Source: Spirodela intermedia (lineage: Eukaryota > Streptophyta > Magnoliopsida > Alismatales > Araceae). Taken from it: 64,000 nt of DNA. Location: positions 5,791,878-5,855,877 of the forward strand of contig LR746264.1 in the NCBI GenBank assembly GCA_902729315.2. Direction: 5' to 3'. Under the pieces are notes generated by a model. It made no database searches, had not been told where the DNA came from, and worked only from the letters and a program-made list of their open reading frames with translations. Positions within the stretch are counted from its first letter, which is position 1. Every line of letters begins with the position of its first letter. The translations under genes and the position numbers were made by a program. Below, piece by piece: positions 49,201-63,745 of the stretch.

Positions 49201-52200
49201 TGAGAATGAGGTCGCTTTGCCGGGGCAGCAGCAATCAGATTCTTCATTGAAGTAGAATCAGGTGAGACGCGTGGTTCCTTGGGAGTTAGCATATGTTTGA
49301 CTCCCACCGTCAGCTCCTGTCTACAATATCATTGTTTGCAATAAATTTGGAGTTTTAGAGGTACATAATAATGCCAGAATTGATATTGAAAAGATGCTTA
49401 ATCATTAAATAAAAAATGATAAAAACATTCTGGTGGAAGGCAAGAATCTTACATATCACCTCCATCTTTTTCATCAGAAAAAGAACTTGGAGGCTTCATA
49501 CCCCCATCTACAGCTGAAACAAAGACTGCAGCACAATTTGAAGTTAAGGATTTGTCAACACTGTCATCCACTGAAACATTGTCCACATGGTTGGAAACTG
49601 TTGTGGCAGTTCCACTTTGAGGCTCAAATTGTGCCCCCCCAGAATCAACAGGTGACTCCTTGCATAGTTGCAGTTGCACATTGGTGCTTTCTCCTCTGAC
49701 TAAAGAAGACAAAGGACGCAAGGCATCATGACCAGATGCAGCACTAACCTTGTCTCCACTCTCAACAAAACAAGGGTGAGGACTCTTATCATGCAGCTCA
49801 GTTATTACGGTTTTATCAGACAGCTCTTCAGGGAAATTGAAATCTTTAGGCTTTACTTCGCAATCCATGGGTTGAGTCATGGAATTTTCAAGAGACATGG
49901 CGCCACATTTCTCATCTGCAGAGGATCTAGGAGATCCATTTACAACTTGGAAAGCGCTTGAAGAATACCCAGACACTCTATTGGGCATTTCCTTCACATC
50001 TGGCAACAGTGTGCCATGCAATTTTCTTCGGCCATCAGAGTTCACATCAAATAAAATATGATGGGTACCCACATTACAAAATTGAGCACTGCCACTAGAA
50101 GATACAGAAATTAAAGTTGAAGCTTCCAAACAACCATTATTTGCTTCTGCTGCATTTGCAGACATCGCTTCTAGAGCACGATGAAGCCTTTTAGAAGGAG
50201 GCAAAGCAGCTTCCACATCCATTGTATTCCCCCTCGATGGGTATTTGTTTTCTTTCCAATGGATGCTAACGTGTTCCGTAGCCTGCATTTGATCATCTGT
50301 GGGCAATGAACCATCCTTTCTTGACGTTTCATTAGTCGCACAACTGCCATCTGAGCTCGAGGACAAGTTATGATCAAATGAAGCCATATCCTTTTCAGAC
50401 TTTACAACTATGCCAACCAACTCATCCGACTTTTGCTCTTCAGACACATTACCCATCCGGACTCTGGCTCTTTTCACTAATGGAAGGTGTTCGTCACCAT
50501 CTGTCTGTAAACGTCTCTCATTTAGACTATGACAACAATCAAATGAAACTGGGCATGTATTTCGTTCAGAATGCACAAATGCCGCTTCCTCCTGCTTGGT
50601 AGATATTGCCGCCTCTTGATCAAACCGCTTTTTATTTGGTTTCCTTTTCTTCTTAAGGACAATAATTGTTCTTTCAGTATCGAATCCTCCATTCAATTCA
50701 AGACCTTTCTCCAAGTTATCTATCTTGGACTCAGCTTTGCGATTTGATTCCACTATGCATAGTTCATTTGATGAATACGTCCCTGATTCCACAACTGTAG
50801 GTCCAAACTCAATATCATCATTACCATTGTTTCCTACTAAAGTTGAAACTTCTGAAGATGTATCATGCACATCCGGAGACTTCTTCACAATATTATCATT
50901 TAATGAAAAATCGTCTGTCGACTCATCAGACACAGAATAACTACTGTTGTATTCAACTTCAACTTGTGTTTCAGACTTCTGAAATTTGTATGTATTGATC
51001 CCAGCTTTGCTTCTCGACCTCTGGTGAGATAGAGCTCTTTTCTGGATGTCACTTGAATGTGATGTGTCTCTAGATCTCCTCCTAAGCGAAGCATTAGAAG
51101 TTAAAGTAGCATTCCTGAGATGATCAACTATAGATATCTGATCATTTTGCTGTCCACATGTTATGTCTTTATTTTGAGCAGTATCATCTTTCGTCAGAGC
51201 CATGGGAACTTCCTCTGAGCCATGTGAATCATCGATTCGCAGAGAACAGATGGTTTCTGATGGACCATTAGAAGAAACCAAAGACTCTTTTTTAAGGTCT
51301 TTCATCCAGGAGTTTACACCCAAACCTTCTACATTCTCAGCATGTGACTCAACACCTTCATCCCCAGAACACAACACATCATTGATCATATGCTTCGTTA
51401 ATCTTTCAAATTTCTCACTGATCTCATCTACAGCACGTACAAAATCAGCACCTTTACCCTGCCGTTTTACAAGAAGGGATTTTTTCTTCTCTTCTGTAAA
51501 TGCTTCAACATCAGCATGGTTGCAGAAAGCACTGAGAAACGAAATCCAAATATGAGCACAAAATGTGATGAATAATGAAAAAAAATTAGGCATCGAATAT
51601 GATAAAAAACAGATTGTATACCTACCTTCGACTCCAAATCTGAAGGTATTAACAATACTATAAAGAGAAAAAGGAGTGCATGACGAATTTTAACAAACTA
51701 CATCACAGGTATCATTGCAAAAAAATAAATCAACGTAGCGTCTACGAAGTTCACAATTGTTCTTCGTGTCTCACATGCAGGTTAGGGTTTTTGGTTTCTA
51801 TCTTCTCCTCCAAAGGGTGCTCTTTGCATGACTGTTATATGAATTGGTTTCTATCTTGCTCCTCCAAGGGGGCGGTCACTCCTATGATACATTGTAGAAA
51901 CATTTAGATTCCCCCTGGAAATCATAAATGGTTGACTTCCACTTTATAGTCACCAAGCCATACTGAACATTATATCTATAAACATGACGGTCATATCACA
52001 ATGATCAAAATCAGTGTTTTGCAGTCCACTGGTTCCATAAAAGGAGGGAAAACGCTGGCTCATAATGTAAAACCATCATGTGTTTTTCTCTGGTCAAACT
52101 TTCCCTCATGACCCAAATATGGCCCATATAACTGGAACATATTCTCCGTGTCATCCCTTAAAACTGTAGGAAACTCAGCAAGGGAGAAAACGCCAGTCCA

Positions 52201-55200
52201 TGGAGGTGGTTATCATTGATCGTCTGTGCTGGACATTGCTTTTCAATGGACCACAATGGAAGGAAAGTTTTGCATCGCCCACTGACCTTTCATGTACACA
52301 TGCATTTTGAATGTATAACAAGTGATTAGATGGAAAAAAACCAAAATAGTAAATAAGAACCATTCAGAAAGAAATAAACCAAGGGATCTCTCGTAGAATA
52401 CCTCTCCTTTCCACTTCTATAGGAGTGGATGGCCTAAAACCCATGTAAAGTTGGAAGTTAAAAGACAGTTTTGCTACGAATGATAAACAAAACCCTCAGA
52501 ATAGCCACGAAAACCCCTTCCCCAGAAAGGAAAAATGAGAAACACAACCCACACAGATTTGATTGAATGCAAAGATCAGAGATGGCACTTTCATTCTAAG
52601 TTACAGAGTACAAGCGCAATGTACAAAAGCCTCGAACATCATCACTCATGATCCTCGAACAACAAATTTGAAACCCACAATCAGAAAGAAGTATCTTGTT
52701 CAGGTAGGGCATAGTAACTTCATGCCTGTTGGAGGGCATAAGTTAACGATAAACTTTAATATTACACTTTTAACAAGCTTCTTTTTTGCCAGCGTTTCAC
52801 TGGTCTACTTCTATGACAGCATATTCCATTTCCTTTCCCTTTTTCTCTGCTCAGTAATGAAACATCAAGGACAAAGGAATCAGTTGAATAAGATGGTATC
52901 AGGCTTAACCGGCTTGAGGTTTTACGATTCAGTATAACACTGCTCACTGTCAACCAACTTTTGTCAAACTTTAGCTAAGATGTAGAATGAACAAAGATCA
53001 GACAATCAATCCTTTAAAGAAAAAAACCAAAAAATCAAAACCATGCCATCCCCTCCTAGGTCTTCACCTCTTTTTACACAAATGATTACAAAAAACCTAA
53101 AATACCTCCATTTGAAAAAAATTACAAGATCTAGTCAGAAGAGAATCCTTCCACAGAGACATGGCCTACAGGATTCAGGTCTAGACGTTTAAAGAATATT
53201 TGGTTTATATGAGTGCTAAACTTGTGATAAGCCATGACATTTCTCAAAATTCTAAGTAGATTACTATGATCCGACTTCAACATTTCTCATATTTGATGAT
53301 TGTTTTACCCTTTAAAATTATTCAAACTATACTCAGACAATACACCAAAAGCCCATCTCACCTTGACGACAGCAAAATAACGCAGTCCACCAATGTATTG
53401 GTTAAACTTAAGCTCCTTGATCTAAACTGTATCAACCCTTAAAGCGATTTTGGTCGGCCTAAAGTAAATGCGACTTTGCTAGAAAATTTTATGCATGTAC
53501 GAGACAAACACTACTTTTGTTGCCTGATAAACGAAGAGAACTAAAATAGCAAAATAAACTGATAATTGATATAAAGTTCATGCACGTTTGCCAACGCATA
53601 TTACATTATTTGACATACAAATTGTGTTTTCATCGTAAAAGATTTCCATTATGTGAAAGGAAAATCAACATTTGATTATTGATAATATATACTAATTAAG
53701 CATCTGAGTTTTCACATCAAATAGACAAGATATCCACGTAATAAATTTAAGTTCATACATCGTTGAATAAGGGATCAGACTGTAATAAACCCAACATTGA
53801 CAATTTGACATCTAAATTTTAGTCATTTAGGTTATGATTGACCTGTGCTTATCACAGAATAATCCTGACCACTTTAACTACACCCGCCAACATTTCATGT
53901 GGATAAGAAAAAACTCTTTCATAAAAGGATATAAAGAATTAACTGGAGTTCAATGCTGAGCAATAATTGGAGCTATTATATGCATATTTTGGGAGCCATG
54001 AGTACGGTACTGATAATGAGGCTCCCCCCAAATCAACAGATTAGAAAAGAAAAAAGAGAGTTTTTAAAAACATTAAAGATAAGCTCCCCGATCAGGCTGA
54101 TATGAGGATTAATAGCTGAATCCCTGGAATCAATAATTGTAGATGGATAGGCAAAAATTTGACCATCAGACCCGATCCAGCTGGTCCAAATCGCAAGCAG
54201 GACAGAATGTATGAAGGCCTGGATTGCACAATACAATTCCAATCCTGGATGAATGAGACACCATTGGCCTATTGGATTTTATCAAGCTCAAACAAATGAT
54301 TGAACTAACTGGGTCTAAGAAGGCTTTGATCCCTCAATGAAATCCAAAACCTGAATAAATCAGCCACCAACAGCTAAGTTAACCTAGATCCGACAATCTG
54401 ATGAGATTCCAAGCATTACGGTCATATGTCAAACTGTCCAAGTGCCCATTTTACACAAAGGTGATTTTAGAGAGTATGCCTTCATTAATCATCGAACACC
54501 CACACCCACCATAGTACATTCCTTGATAACATCGATTGGAGAATGAAGAGGACTAAGATTAACCATGCATGATCTCATAGTTTAGATAACCGTTCAAGAT
54601 ACAAATAGGAATTGGAAAGAGCTTTTAAAGCAAATTAACTGTAAGTTATGTTAACTGACTCCATCCACATTTCAGCAGATTATCTATGAACAAGGGTTAA
54701 TATTTATTCCGTTACATTGGAAAAATTCCATCCAAGTGTAACTGATCTTCAAGCCAACCCGTTATCTAACTAAAAATTTGATTGCATTAACACCTTGATT
54801 TTAATATGATTAATTTACACAGTATTTTCGCACAATCTAATTTATTGAATTTACAGAGTATTATATGCACAGTATGAGTTTAACCTCTAATTAAAATAGG
54901 CATTTGTAAATGCTTGTCTTACTCTTGGTAGAGGCCACATGGTGGGGAGGCAAACTTTCAAAACCCTTCTACAATGAAATGAATTTGATTCATTTGGTAA
55001 ACATATGAAAATTTCCGAGCAATGAAGAAATTTTTTGATGTAACCAATATTAAAAATACAGAGAAGAACCTTTAAAAACCTACGTGTCAACAGTGCAGAT
55101 GCCACCAACAGCTACCATCACAATGAAATAAAACTAAGAATTTTAAGATCATGCAGTCAAATAGAGGCGGATCTGCCCTAAAAGAGCATAAACGATACAG

Positions 55201-57306
55201 GAGAGAATGTTGGAAACATGCCAAATGTCCAATGTTCTCATTTCTTGCTTCCAAGTAGTCTGAAGGTCACTTCTCAATTTTCATGTCAGATTCACTTCCC
55301 ACTTTTGCTTTCAATATTGATAACGAAGGATATGTGACGACTTAATCAAACTCAAAAAATTATATCACAGAGAAATTCTACTGGCATACTCGAATTCAAA
55401 CTTTTCACTCGGCCATTGACTCTTAACAGATATATGATAAGCTCAACCATAACATCCACAAAAGGTTGCAGTACAACGAATCTAGGACATTTACATTTCA
55501 AATTTTGGGCGATTGTGAAATTCAGGATAATGGTCTTTCCTTGTACCCTCGAGCATTATTTTTTATGAGAACATTTTAATACAAAATACAGAACATACTC
55601 ATAGATATCATGCGCCTTCAATACCATATTGTCATAACTAAAGTAATGGATACAATAAAATGCATAAGCATGTCCGTATCCAAAACAAATATTTCTGCAA
55701 AAAATGTAATACTACGGTGTATTGACAAATGTGAAAGGGAAAAAGTAAAATTGGTAAATCCTATCATATGGCCTGGCGAATGATGAACTGATTTGAAACA
55801 ACTGCCTGCACAGTATAGGTTGTTTTCTGTTGACAGTCAAACTTCTCTAAAAACAATTCCAATAGTGCAGGAAGATCGAATAAACTATGATCAACGGTTG
55901 TATACAAAAAAAAATAAAATAAAATAACTGCCACCATAATTTAAGGATCAATATATCATTAGAAGGAATTCCACAGTATATCACAGCAGCAACATGAAGA
56001 ACCCAGACCTTGATAGAACATCTCTAATTTTATCATTTGGTACTACTTTCCATCAAAAGCCATCTTCTATCCGGTTTCAGCTAATCGGGAAAACTAGTAA
56101 ATATATAAAATGTTAAGCTCATTTATGTAAGCCATTTAACAGTACAAACGCATCTACGTACACCAACCTTCATAGAGGTCCATCTTCAAGCTCATTTTCT
56201 AGACACTGTGACCAGAATAATCTCAGTCTAATACTCAAGTAAACTTAAGAGAATTTACATCGTACTAACAGACCTACAAAAACGTGTTCATTATCCCATC
56301 CTTCATTTTTCATGGAAGGAAGGTGAATGTTAATTGATTAGAAAAAGCATATGGTCATAATCTTACAAGTCGGCTAAAAGAATGAAAATTAACTTTAAAG
56401 TTATTCAAAAAATAGATTTTAGTTATAATTTAATCTTCATTTTTTTAAAACCAAAACTCGAAACATAGAATGAAAAGACCTTAAAGGCTACAGCTAAGCA
56501 CATGGAAACCTTAAAAAAGTATTGAAAATAATGATGAAAGCTGCTACTCACATTTGCTTCGTACCAAAAAAGTACACAAACAATTTTTTCCTGTCAGATG
56601 AATAACCCCACTTTTGGGGCTCACTTATCTGCAATTAAAAAGGAAAAGTCAATAGTCACGCAAATCTGAATGGCAAAAGACTCTAGCCAAAACCCTATTG
56701 ATATTTCCAGTAGGAAAGGGAAATTATCAGATCAAGTTCAGTAAGCAAACGAGCGAAAAATAGAGTAACATACTACATTTAATTTTCCTAGGTTTTCATG
56801 AAAGACGTGGGTAATTATTTTTGCAACGTTGCCTTTTACAAACCAAGGGATTAAGCAAATGCTAAAACAAGAAAAGTGACAATAATTTCATGTGTGAGGA
56901 CAGTCTCTATGATTAATTTTCTGAAACCCTTGATGGTAAATATTAGAATCAAAATTTATCTCGGCAAAATAAGCATGCATCCATGAAGATCGATGACCTA
57001 CAGAAAGAGAAAACAGAGTCCTAAGAACCCACCCAAAGTTTGTGGAAGATTTGTGCTTTGCAAACACGGCCAACGCACCAGAGTACCAGATGCAATCAAC
57101 AAGCACAACTCCAAAAGTTTTTTTTCTTTTTCTTTTTTGCGGAGAGGAGAGGGGGGATTACAGAATTAAGGCTTTAGTGGACATACCATGGCCGGCCAGG
57201 GCGGGAACCCCTTCACCTTGGCCAGGACGAGATCGCCGACCTTCCACTGCTGCTGAGCGGCAGCCGCCACCGCGGTGGCCCTTCCTTTACGCCGGCCAGG
57301 TGCCAT
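43280..57306 (-). CDS. HUA2-LIKE (HULK) PWWP- and CID-domain protein
   Basis: Eleven exons: 57306-57187, 56628-56552, 51531-49453, 49320-48783, 45594-45486, 45400-45288, 45206-45019, 44936-44447, 44336-43874, 43725-43546 and 43305-43280. They join in frame to 1460 aa, close to the roughly 1400 aa of Arabidopsis HUA2. PWWP domain about 20-75 (KVGDLVLAKVKGFPPWPAM, then KKLFVYFFGT). A long Ser/Asp/Glu-rich middle carries a basic nuclear-localisation-like KKKRKPNKKR near 360. The CID/RPR domain, about 895-1035, includes ESIGRATRVAIDCVKYG, RKLDLFFLVDSITQ, NRRQCLKVLRLW. Then DPIREMEGMLVDEYG, an acidic block, a proline-rich segment (about 1190-1228) and the hallmark end APGYWRPR. Family role (known): nuclear factor affecting pre-mRNA processing of flowering and floral genes, with a CID that can contact RNA polymerase II. 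Introns reach 5.0 kb (51532-56551). Confidence 0.96.
47540..47740. repeat. Intronic direct repeat, copy 1 (about 200 bp)
   Basis: Starts GGGAAAGCATTATACTTTCT and ends at TGGCTCAAGAATAGT. It includes an inverted repeat with 10-bp arms CATTAATGAG and CTCATTAATG around a 6-base centre. It lies in the intron of the HUA2-LIKE gene between the exons at 48783 and 45594. Confidence 0.88.
47770..47965. repeat. Intronic direct repeat, copy 2 (about 195 bp)
   Basis: A second, diverged copy offset by 230 bp, with the same start, the same CATTAATGAG/CTCATTAATG inverted repeat and the same GTTGGCTCAAGAGTAA-like end. The copies differ by scattered substitutions and small indels, so the duplication is not recent. 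Confidence 0.88.
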
Positions 57307-57540
57307 CTGGGGGATAGAAGCGAAGGGCGGCCCCTCCCCCGCGCCACAGAGTCCCCCTCACTTGGGCGAGACGGAACGGCCGTTGGACCCCAGTCGATCT
57401 CTCGTCTTCTTCTCTTCGCCGAAAAAAACAGAAGCTTCCGCCGGCCAGAGGGCTCCGAGGAACTTGGGCGAAAAGCGTCGGAGGCCCGAAGGCATTGATG
57501 CGGCGGCCGGGACGGAAGACGCCTGCGACAGATAGGGCTG

Positions 57541-57586
57541 CAGAGAGAGAGAGAGGGAGAGAGAACCCCAGAGAGAGAGAGAGAGA
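57541..57586. repeat. GA-rich microsatellite, HUA2-LIKE 5' flank
   Basis: Two GA runs (57542-57563 and 57571-57586) split by a short spacer. A matching CT run lies at about 57696-57722. Both are upstream of the HUA2-LIKE ATG, probably in or next to its 5' UTR. Confidence 0.9.
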
Positions 57587-60500
57587 CGGTTCTTGCGTTC
57601 GGCCTCCCAGAAAACACCCCTTCTAGATGCACTGAATGCGTGAGAAAGGCAGGCCTAACGATGAGGTGAGTCGGAGGAGCCGAGAATTCATATCCCCTCT
57701 CTCTCTCTCTCTCTATCTCTCTGCCCTCTCCTCCCCCCGCCCCTTCCGCGTTTCTTCGTACGTTTCGATGTGTATACGTTTATCATGAGCAAGGCAATTC
57801 CGACACGGTGGGGTCCAAGAACAGTGGAAACCGAAAAACCATGGACCCTTTGTTTCTCTCTCTAGGATGCACATCCGCCTGAGACCTTTAATTTTTCACC
57901 CAGTCTGTAAGAGAATTAGCGTTCCACTCCCCTCAATATTTTGAGGATCAAACATATTCGGAACTAACATAAGTAGCCTTAGCCAATTACTTTAATCAAA
58001 GGGAGATTATGTTATTTTAATCAATCATAAGGGTAAAATCCTGAAAATATTGCAATCCCTTGATATCGTCGTTGTGAGAGCTAACAACACTTTGATTAGT
58101 CAAAGTGGACTGAGCAATGGCCATCTCTCTGTTACATATCATTAAGCCCAGATCCCACAACTGTTGACCTCATTTAAACTTGTCATCACCCTCTAAGATC
58201 CATGCAAAGTTCACAACATCGGAGGTGTAAATGGCTTACTAAAAGATCTTACCAATCATCACAATATCATTAGCTATGGGCTTTATAAGATAAACCTTCT
58301 CCTCATTAATCTCAATGAACACTAGATTTCCTACCATAATCATATATTTTTACTTTAGGCTTTACTTTTCTCATTTTGTTTTAATAAAAACTTAATTGGT
58401 CATTAGTGATATTTTTGTATTAGAGGATTTGTGTAGAGATGAGTGAAATGACTAATAATGTATTTTATATAATAGTTGATGGACTTTTAAGTCTTAAAAA
58501 ATAATTTTGTACTAAGAATGTAGTTTCATAATCAATTCTGCTTACTTTGTGATGCCCCATTGAATCAATATATTAGCATCTAGTTTGACTTGATAAATAG
58601 TGTTAGCATAAAATATTAGTATAATTATATGACTAGTTGAAGCACGAAGAAGAGGGGTGAATTAGAGTTTTTTATAAATAATAATAATTTTTTAGTTCCA
58701 TTAATTTCTTATATATGCTGGTTTATATGTTGACAAATGTGGTATGTGTATTAGTAGATGAGATGTGTATGTCAACACATAAGCAAAAGGTTGTGCATAG
58801 TAGTATGACCTCTCATCACTCTTTCACCAATGAAATTTTTGTATACTAGTTAATACCTAATTCAAGTATTTTTAGTCTTAAAAATAAAGTATCCTCAAGT
58901 ATTCATTATTCCCCTCAATAATGAATAATGATTTAATAAGATCATTAACTTAAAACACTCAAGTTCATCTTCGTAAAGACATCAATTCCTCAAGTAAAAT
59001 TTGACTACAAGCACTACTTGACTTCATTAAATTCATTTTTTTTATAACTCAATTACCTTAGAACCTAATGAAGAACCATGATTATATTAGTTAAGTTGTT
59101 TGAATGACAAATTAAGTTGATAAATAATGTTATTATTATTTGTTCATCATTGATGCATCAATGTGAAGATCTTGATGCAAAGCATTGAATCTCTAGGCAT
59201 TTTTTAATATTTTAGACTAGAACTCTTGTTTTGATATACAACCCTTTGTCATGTACTAATTTTTATTTTTTTTAGTTCTTCTGGTCATTCAAATTCTTGG
59301 TATTTTTTGGAGTATGCAGTTCCCATATTTTGACCTTCCAATCTTCTTTTATCTTTACTCTTTTAGTGATTTGAATTCAGATTTGAGTCAGAACATTCTC
59401 ACTTGATGATGAATGACTTGTTATCTACATTTCCTCCAGATCATCACATTTAATTCATTTTTTGTCTATATACTTGTCTAATGTGTCACCATCAAGATAA
59501 ACTTTCCAAAAATAAATATTTCATCTATTATTTATTTTCTTTTTAATTTGAAAGATGTAATAGCTAAGAAAGTTTGTGTACTTATCAAGTAGAAATAATA
59601 TAGATAAATAAATATTATATCACAATAATTAAATCATTAGGAATATAATATGGGAAAAATATTTTGCTTTCACAAATATGGAAACACATTTATAACATGT
59701 TCACACAATATGACCCTATATAGCATGTACTTAAACTTTCATTTGTAGATATTTTTTCAACTTATTTTCAACTATTTTTAAGATATAAAACCAACTTAAT
59801 CTCAAAGCTGAAAAACTTATATGTAATTGTTGAGCTGAAATCATAATAATTAGAAAAAATATTTCATTATATTTAATTATATTTAATATGATTAGTCCAT
59901 TGAATATATTGAAAATTTAATTCCCATAAATTAGGTATTTAAATCAAAACTCACTTTATCTATTTAAAATGTGATATATTAACTATTTAATAAAATTTTA
60001 CTTGTAATCATTAAAATCAAGAACATCAATAAACTTGACATAGTACATGAGATTTTATAATGAATAAATATTTCATTGGCACATGTGCACCTCATTCTAA
60101 AATAGGATTTCTTAAGGTATGATACATGGCTAAACTACAAGTGCCCATCTATAGTACTTTGACTATTCTTCTAAAGGTCAATATTTGGCTATGAGGTTAT
60201 AATTTAAGATCACAGCCAAGTGTTGTTTTTTTTTTTATAGATTTCAAGAAGTTATTGCTTCATTCACAAGGAAAGCCAACTGTTGTATACTTTTTTTTGA
60301 GATTACAAGAATTTATGACTTTATCTTCAAGGAACATAAATGTTAAACTTGAATATATTTTTCTAAAGTTTCTACATATAATATTTTCTATTAGTGTATC
60401 AAGTCATTTGAAAGGATAACCATTCCAATAAATCTTTTTAAGTGTAACACATTCGTGTTGAAATTCTCACAAGGATTTTAATAGTTGATGATGACACATT

Positions 60501-62298
60501 TTAAATGTAAATAATTAAATATTTCACATCTTCCAGAATTATTCTTCTACTTATATGTTGTTACAAATAAATCCTTATCTGAATTGAAAATTTAAGCATG
60601 AACTAATAGTTTCTTAAAATAAAGGTTTCCATTCACTGATGATACTAAGTTATTAAACACTACATACCTCATAATATTATGTGTCTAGTAACAAGATATA
60701 TGTTTGAACATGACATTGTACATAATGATCGTCCATAGAATATAAATTATCTCCTTGACTCTAAATATTTCTTCAATTCATGACATTTCCATGCATAAAC
60801 TTGATTGAACCATGCAATATCAATCATTTAAGTAGAATGGAGAAGTTTAATGAATGGATCTTGCCAAAGTTAATCATCTTGTACATGGAAGACTAAAATG
60901 TCTTTACATTGTTCTCTTTCTCTAATCAAACCTATAGCTATTAAAACTATCTTACAATGAGATGGTCTCTTCCTGCTAAAAAATTAAAAAGTAAATTAAA
61001 TTAGATCATATCACCAAATGGAGAGGCTTTTGTGAATTTTATCTCCAACTTTGATGCAATATGTATTACACAGTTGTACCCATCATATATTTTAGGTATC
61101 CTAACAAATAATTAGTGTTCATTAGAGATGTACTTCATTTTTAATTTAGGCTTTGAATTTTTACCTCTATTTTATGTGAAATAAAATTACACTATATAAG
61201 TTAGAACCAGAAAATTCCAACTTTAAATTTTTTGTCTTTCCAAAAGACTCATTAATGTTTAAGACAAGGTTAAAATTTACTAGCTAATATGTAAAATTGT
61301 ATCGTGTAGTAAAGAAATTGGCTCCCACTTCATTATTGCTAAACATGCATTGCTAATATATGAAACTCATTAATGTACCATGTGCATTCCAACAAATGAA
61401 ACAATTACTAAACACATAATAATAAACGATATAGTAGTTGAACATTAAATTCAACAAATGAAGCATGCATTGATTCTTAGGGAAACCAATTATCATTAGT
61501 CAATTGGCTTTTGAAATTCACCTCATATATTACTTTCAAAACATGATACATAGCCATGTCAAATCATGTTTTAAATCACTTGGTCGTGACTAGAATTTAT
61601 ATCGCATAATCAACATGTTTATGATATGAATTAGTGAAAGATTGATTTTTTAAAAGTATATTATTAGTTGGTTGTTTTTAAGTGCTTCTTATTTTTAAAA
61701 GGTTAGTTTATTTGATTGGCTCTTTAGTAAGACAAATAAATTTACTGGTGTAGATACCTTTTTCCTTTCAAAAAATTTATGTCCAACTTCCTTATTAGAA
61801 TCAATCATTACAGATATCCTTATTCATTATGATATCACCACTAAATGGGGAATTTACTCACAACTTAAATTTTAAGTCATTGTCAAATAACTTTCAGTTA
61901 AATATTTATTTTAAAAATAGATTAATTTCTAATCTATTATGCGTCACAATGCTTAAAATGTTATACTTCATAACATTTATTTACTCACAATGCTTTCAAT
62001 ATAAACCAATGTCAAGTATAACTATACTTCATAATATCTATTATTTATTAGACATACTATTTCATAAATTATTTGTAATGACTTAGGTATCCTAATAGTG
62101 CAATGCTTTATAATGTGACTCAGACATGACATCATTTTTTGTCAAGAAATTATTATACATGAACTAATTTCTGTTTTTTGATTGTCAAAACTTCAAATTG
62201 TTTCTAGGGTTTATTTCTAATACAGTACTAATTAAATAGGTAGCTGAAAGGTGCTTGAAAAGTTGTCTTCTGATAATTGATTCACAAAAATAATTACG

Positions 62299-62360
62299 TG
62301 AACCCAACCCAACTTTACTAATGACTAAAATGAACCCAACCCAACTTTACTAATGACTTG
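62299..62360. repeat. 31-32-bp tandem duplication
   Basis: Two adjacent units starting TGAACCCAACCCAACTTTAC, the second beginning at 62331. They lie downstream of the OSCA-like gene. Confidence 0.88.
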
Positions 62361-62914
62361 CCATTAGCAAAATCCACTAGGAGGATCAAGAAGATTATTA
62401 CGTGATTTAGGTTTCCACTAAACCAAGCACATAGCCCTGGTCGCAAGCTCACAGAACTTTAAGGAGAGTGTAAGATGCAAAATTCCTTCACTATATACTG
62501 AGATCATTATGGAGGGTCTAGGAGGATGTTGATATCATTGGTGATGTCTTTGAAGCTCCTACGAAGAAGCAATCTTACTACCTTTGGGCCACATCTGTCT
62601 GATCAAAAATTAAACCGTATTTTGGGGGGCCACATTACTGTTTCATAATTACAATAAATCTGATGCATGCAACATGGTAGCTAGTTAGTCATTCCTAAGA
62701 ATCCCCCGGCAAGATATTACCATGAAGTAAATCCATTAAGTATTTCCTGTCACTGACATTAATAAACTCTTAGTGAAGAGCATTTATCGTAAAAAGTTGA
62801 ATCCGCCCTGAATGGATCCGGACGTTGACGAACCATTCCCAAAAAAAGGCCAAGAGGGATGACCCACAAATCAGAAAACATCAACTCTATACCGTCTTAT
62901 GTCAACAGGTGGGT

Positions 62915-63745
62915 CTAAGAGCCAAATTCAAACCCATGTTTCACGGGTCCAGAAGCAGTATTATGAGAGCTCCTCCTTGTTCTTACAAGAGGATTGCTCT
63001 CCTCCTCATCCATGGCAGCAGGCTGCTCGATGTTGTCATTCTTAAAAACGGGGTGGATGTATGCCTCATGGAGATAGGCTTTCAAATTGAAAGCAGGGTC
63101 TGTAGCGCGCTCTAAAGTGTCCCTGACCATTGCATCCTGTTATAAATTAATAGGAGAGTGTACGAATATCAGCTCATTTTCTACAAGATTGGGGGGGGCG
63201 GATAAAATAAGAAAGAATTTAAAATATGAATCGAGACTTTCCTCTAACAACAGCAGCAGAAAATTGGATGCGAATAATTAGTCAAGAGTCGGCCTATAGT
63301 TAAGCAAATCAACACAACTGTAATTGTAGCTTCATGAACCTCCACTTGGGTTTTTTTTCACAGCAATTGCAGCTAGGCAAGGGTGGCTAGAGAGTAGAAA
63401 TGCTAACTTTACCCATGTTATTTCTTGAAACTATATGGAACTGTATTGTCAGTAAGCAGCAGAAAACTCGGATAAAAATTAGACAATACATTTGCTAATA
63501 TTATCACACACCTGCAATGGAAACTTCACAAATGCTGGTTCAAACCGAGTTTTGCATAGAACATGGAACCAGACGGTCAATATGGGAAGAACTAGGAGTA
63601 ATGGAGTAGAATCAGAAGCTTTTTTTGAGGTCATTAGTCCCATCAGTAAGATCTGGGAAATTATCATAGCATATAGTATACGTCTATGCACATCTGGCCA
63701 GAATGCAGCACCGCTCTCATATTGCTGGTGGTAGACATTTATGAT
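62915..63745 (-). CDS. OSCA/CSC1-like hyperosmolality-gated channel, C-terminal exons only
   Basis: Two exons, 63745-63512 and 63136-62915, give the last 151 aa in frame; the rest lies past the right edge. The first exon reads IINVYHQQYESGAAFWPDVH, then a hydrophobic segment (IISQILLMGLMTSK), STPLLLVLPILTVWFH and CKTRFEPAFVKFPLQ. These match the last membrane helices of the DUF221/RSN1_7TM domain. The second exon reads DAMVRDTLERATDPAFNLKA, then EAYIHPVFK, an acidic patch and a basic tail ending FGS, as in OSCA1-type C termini. Known family role: mechanosensitive, osmotically gated cation channel of the plasma or internal membranes. The clade within OSCA cannot be set from this part. Confidence 0.93.

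Larger units (their letters stand above)
57307..62914. other. Gene-poor AT-rich intergenic region
   Basis: The first 500 bp is GC-rich HUA2-LIKE 5' flank with GA/CT tracts. From about 57900 to 62300 the DNA is AT-rich with stop codons in all frames. GAGGGGTGAATTAG near 58655 resembles motifs common in old plant LTR elements, but no element ends could be fixed. The last 600 bp may include the 3' UTR of the OSCA-like gene. Confidence 0.5.

Noticed and set aside
49025-51555. Several plus-strand frames inside the HUA2-LIKE large exon
   Set aside because: Antisense to a 2.1-kb exon in frame with the PWWP and CID parts.
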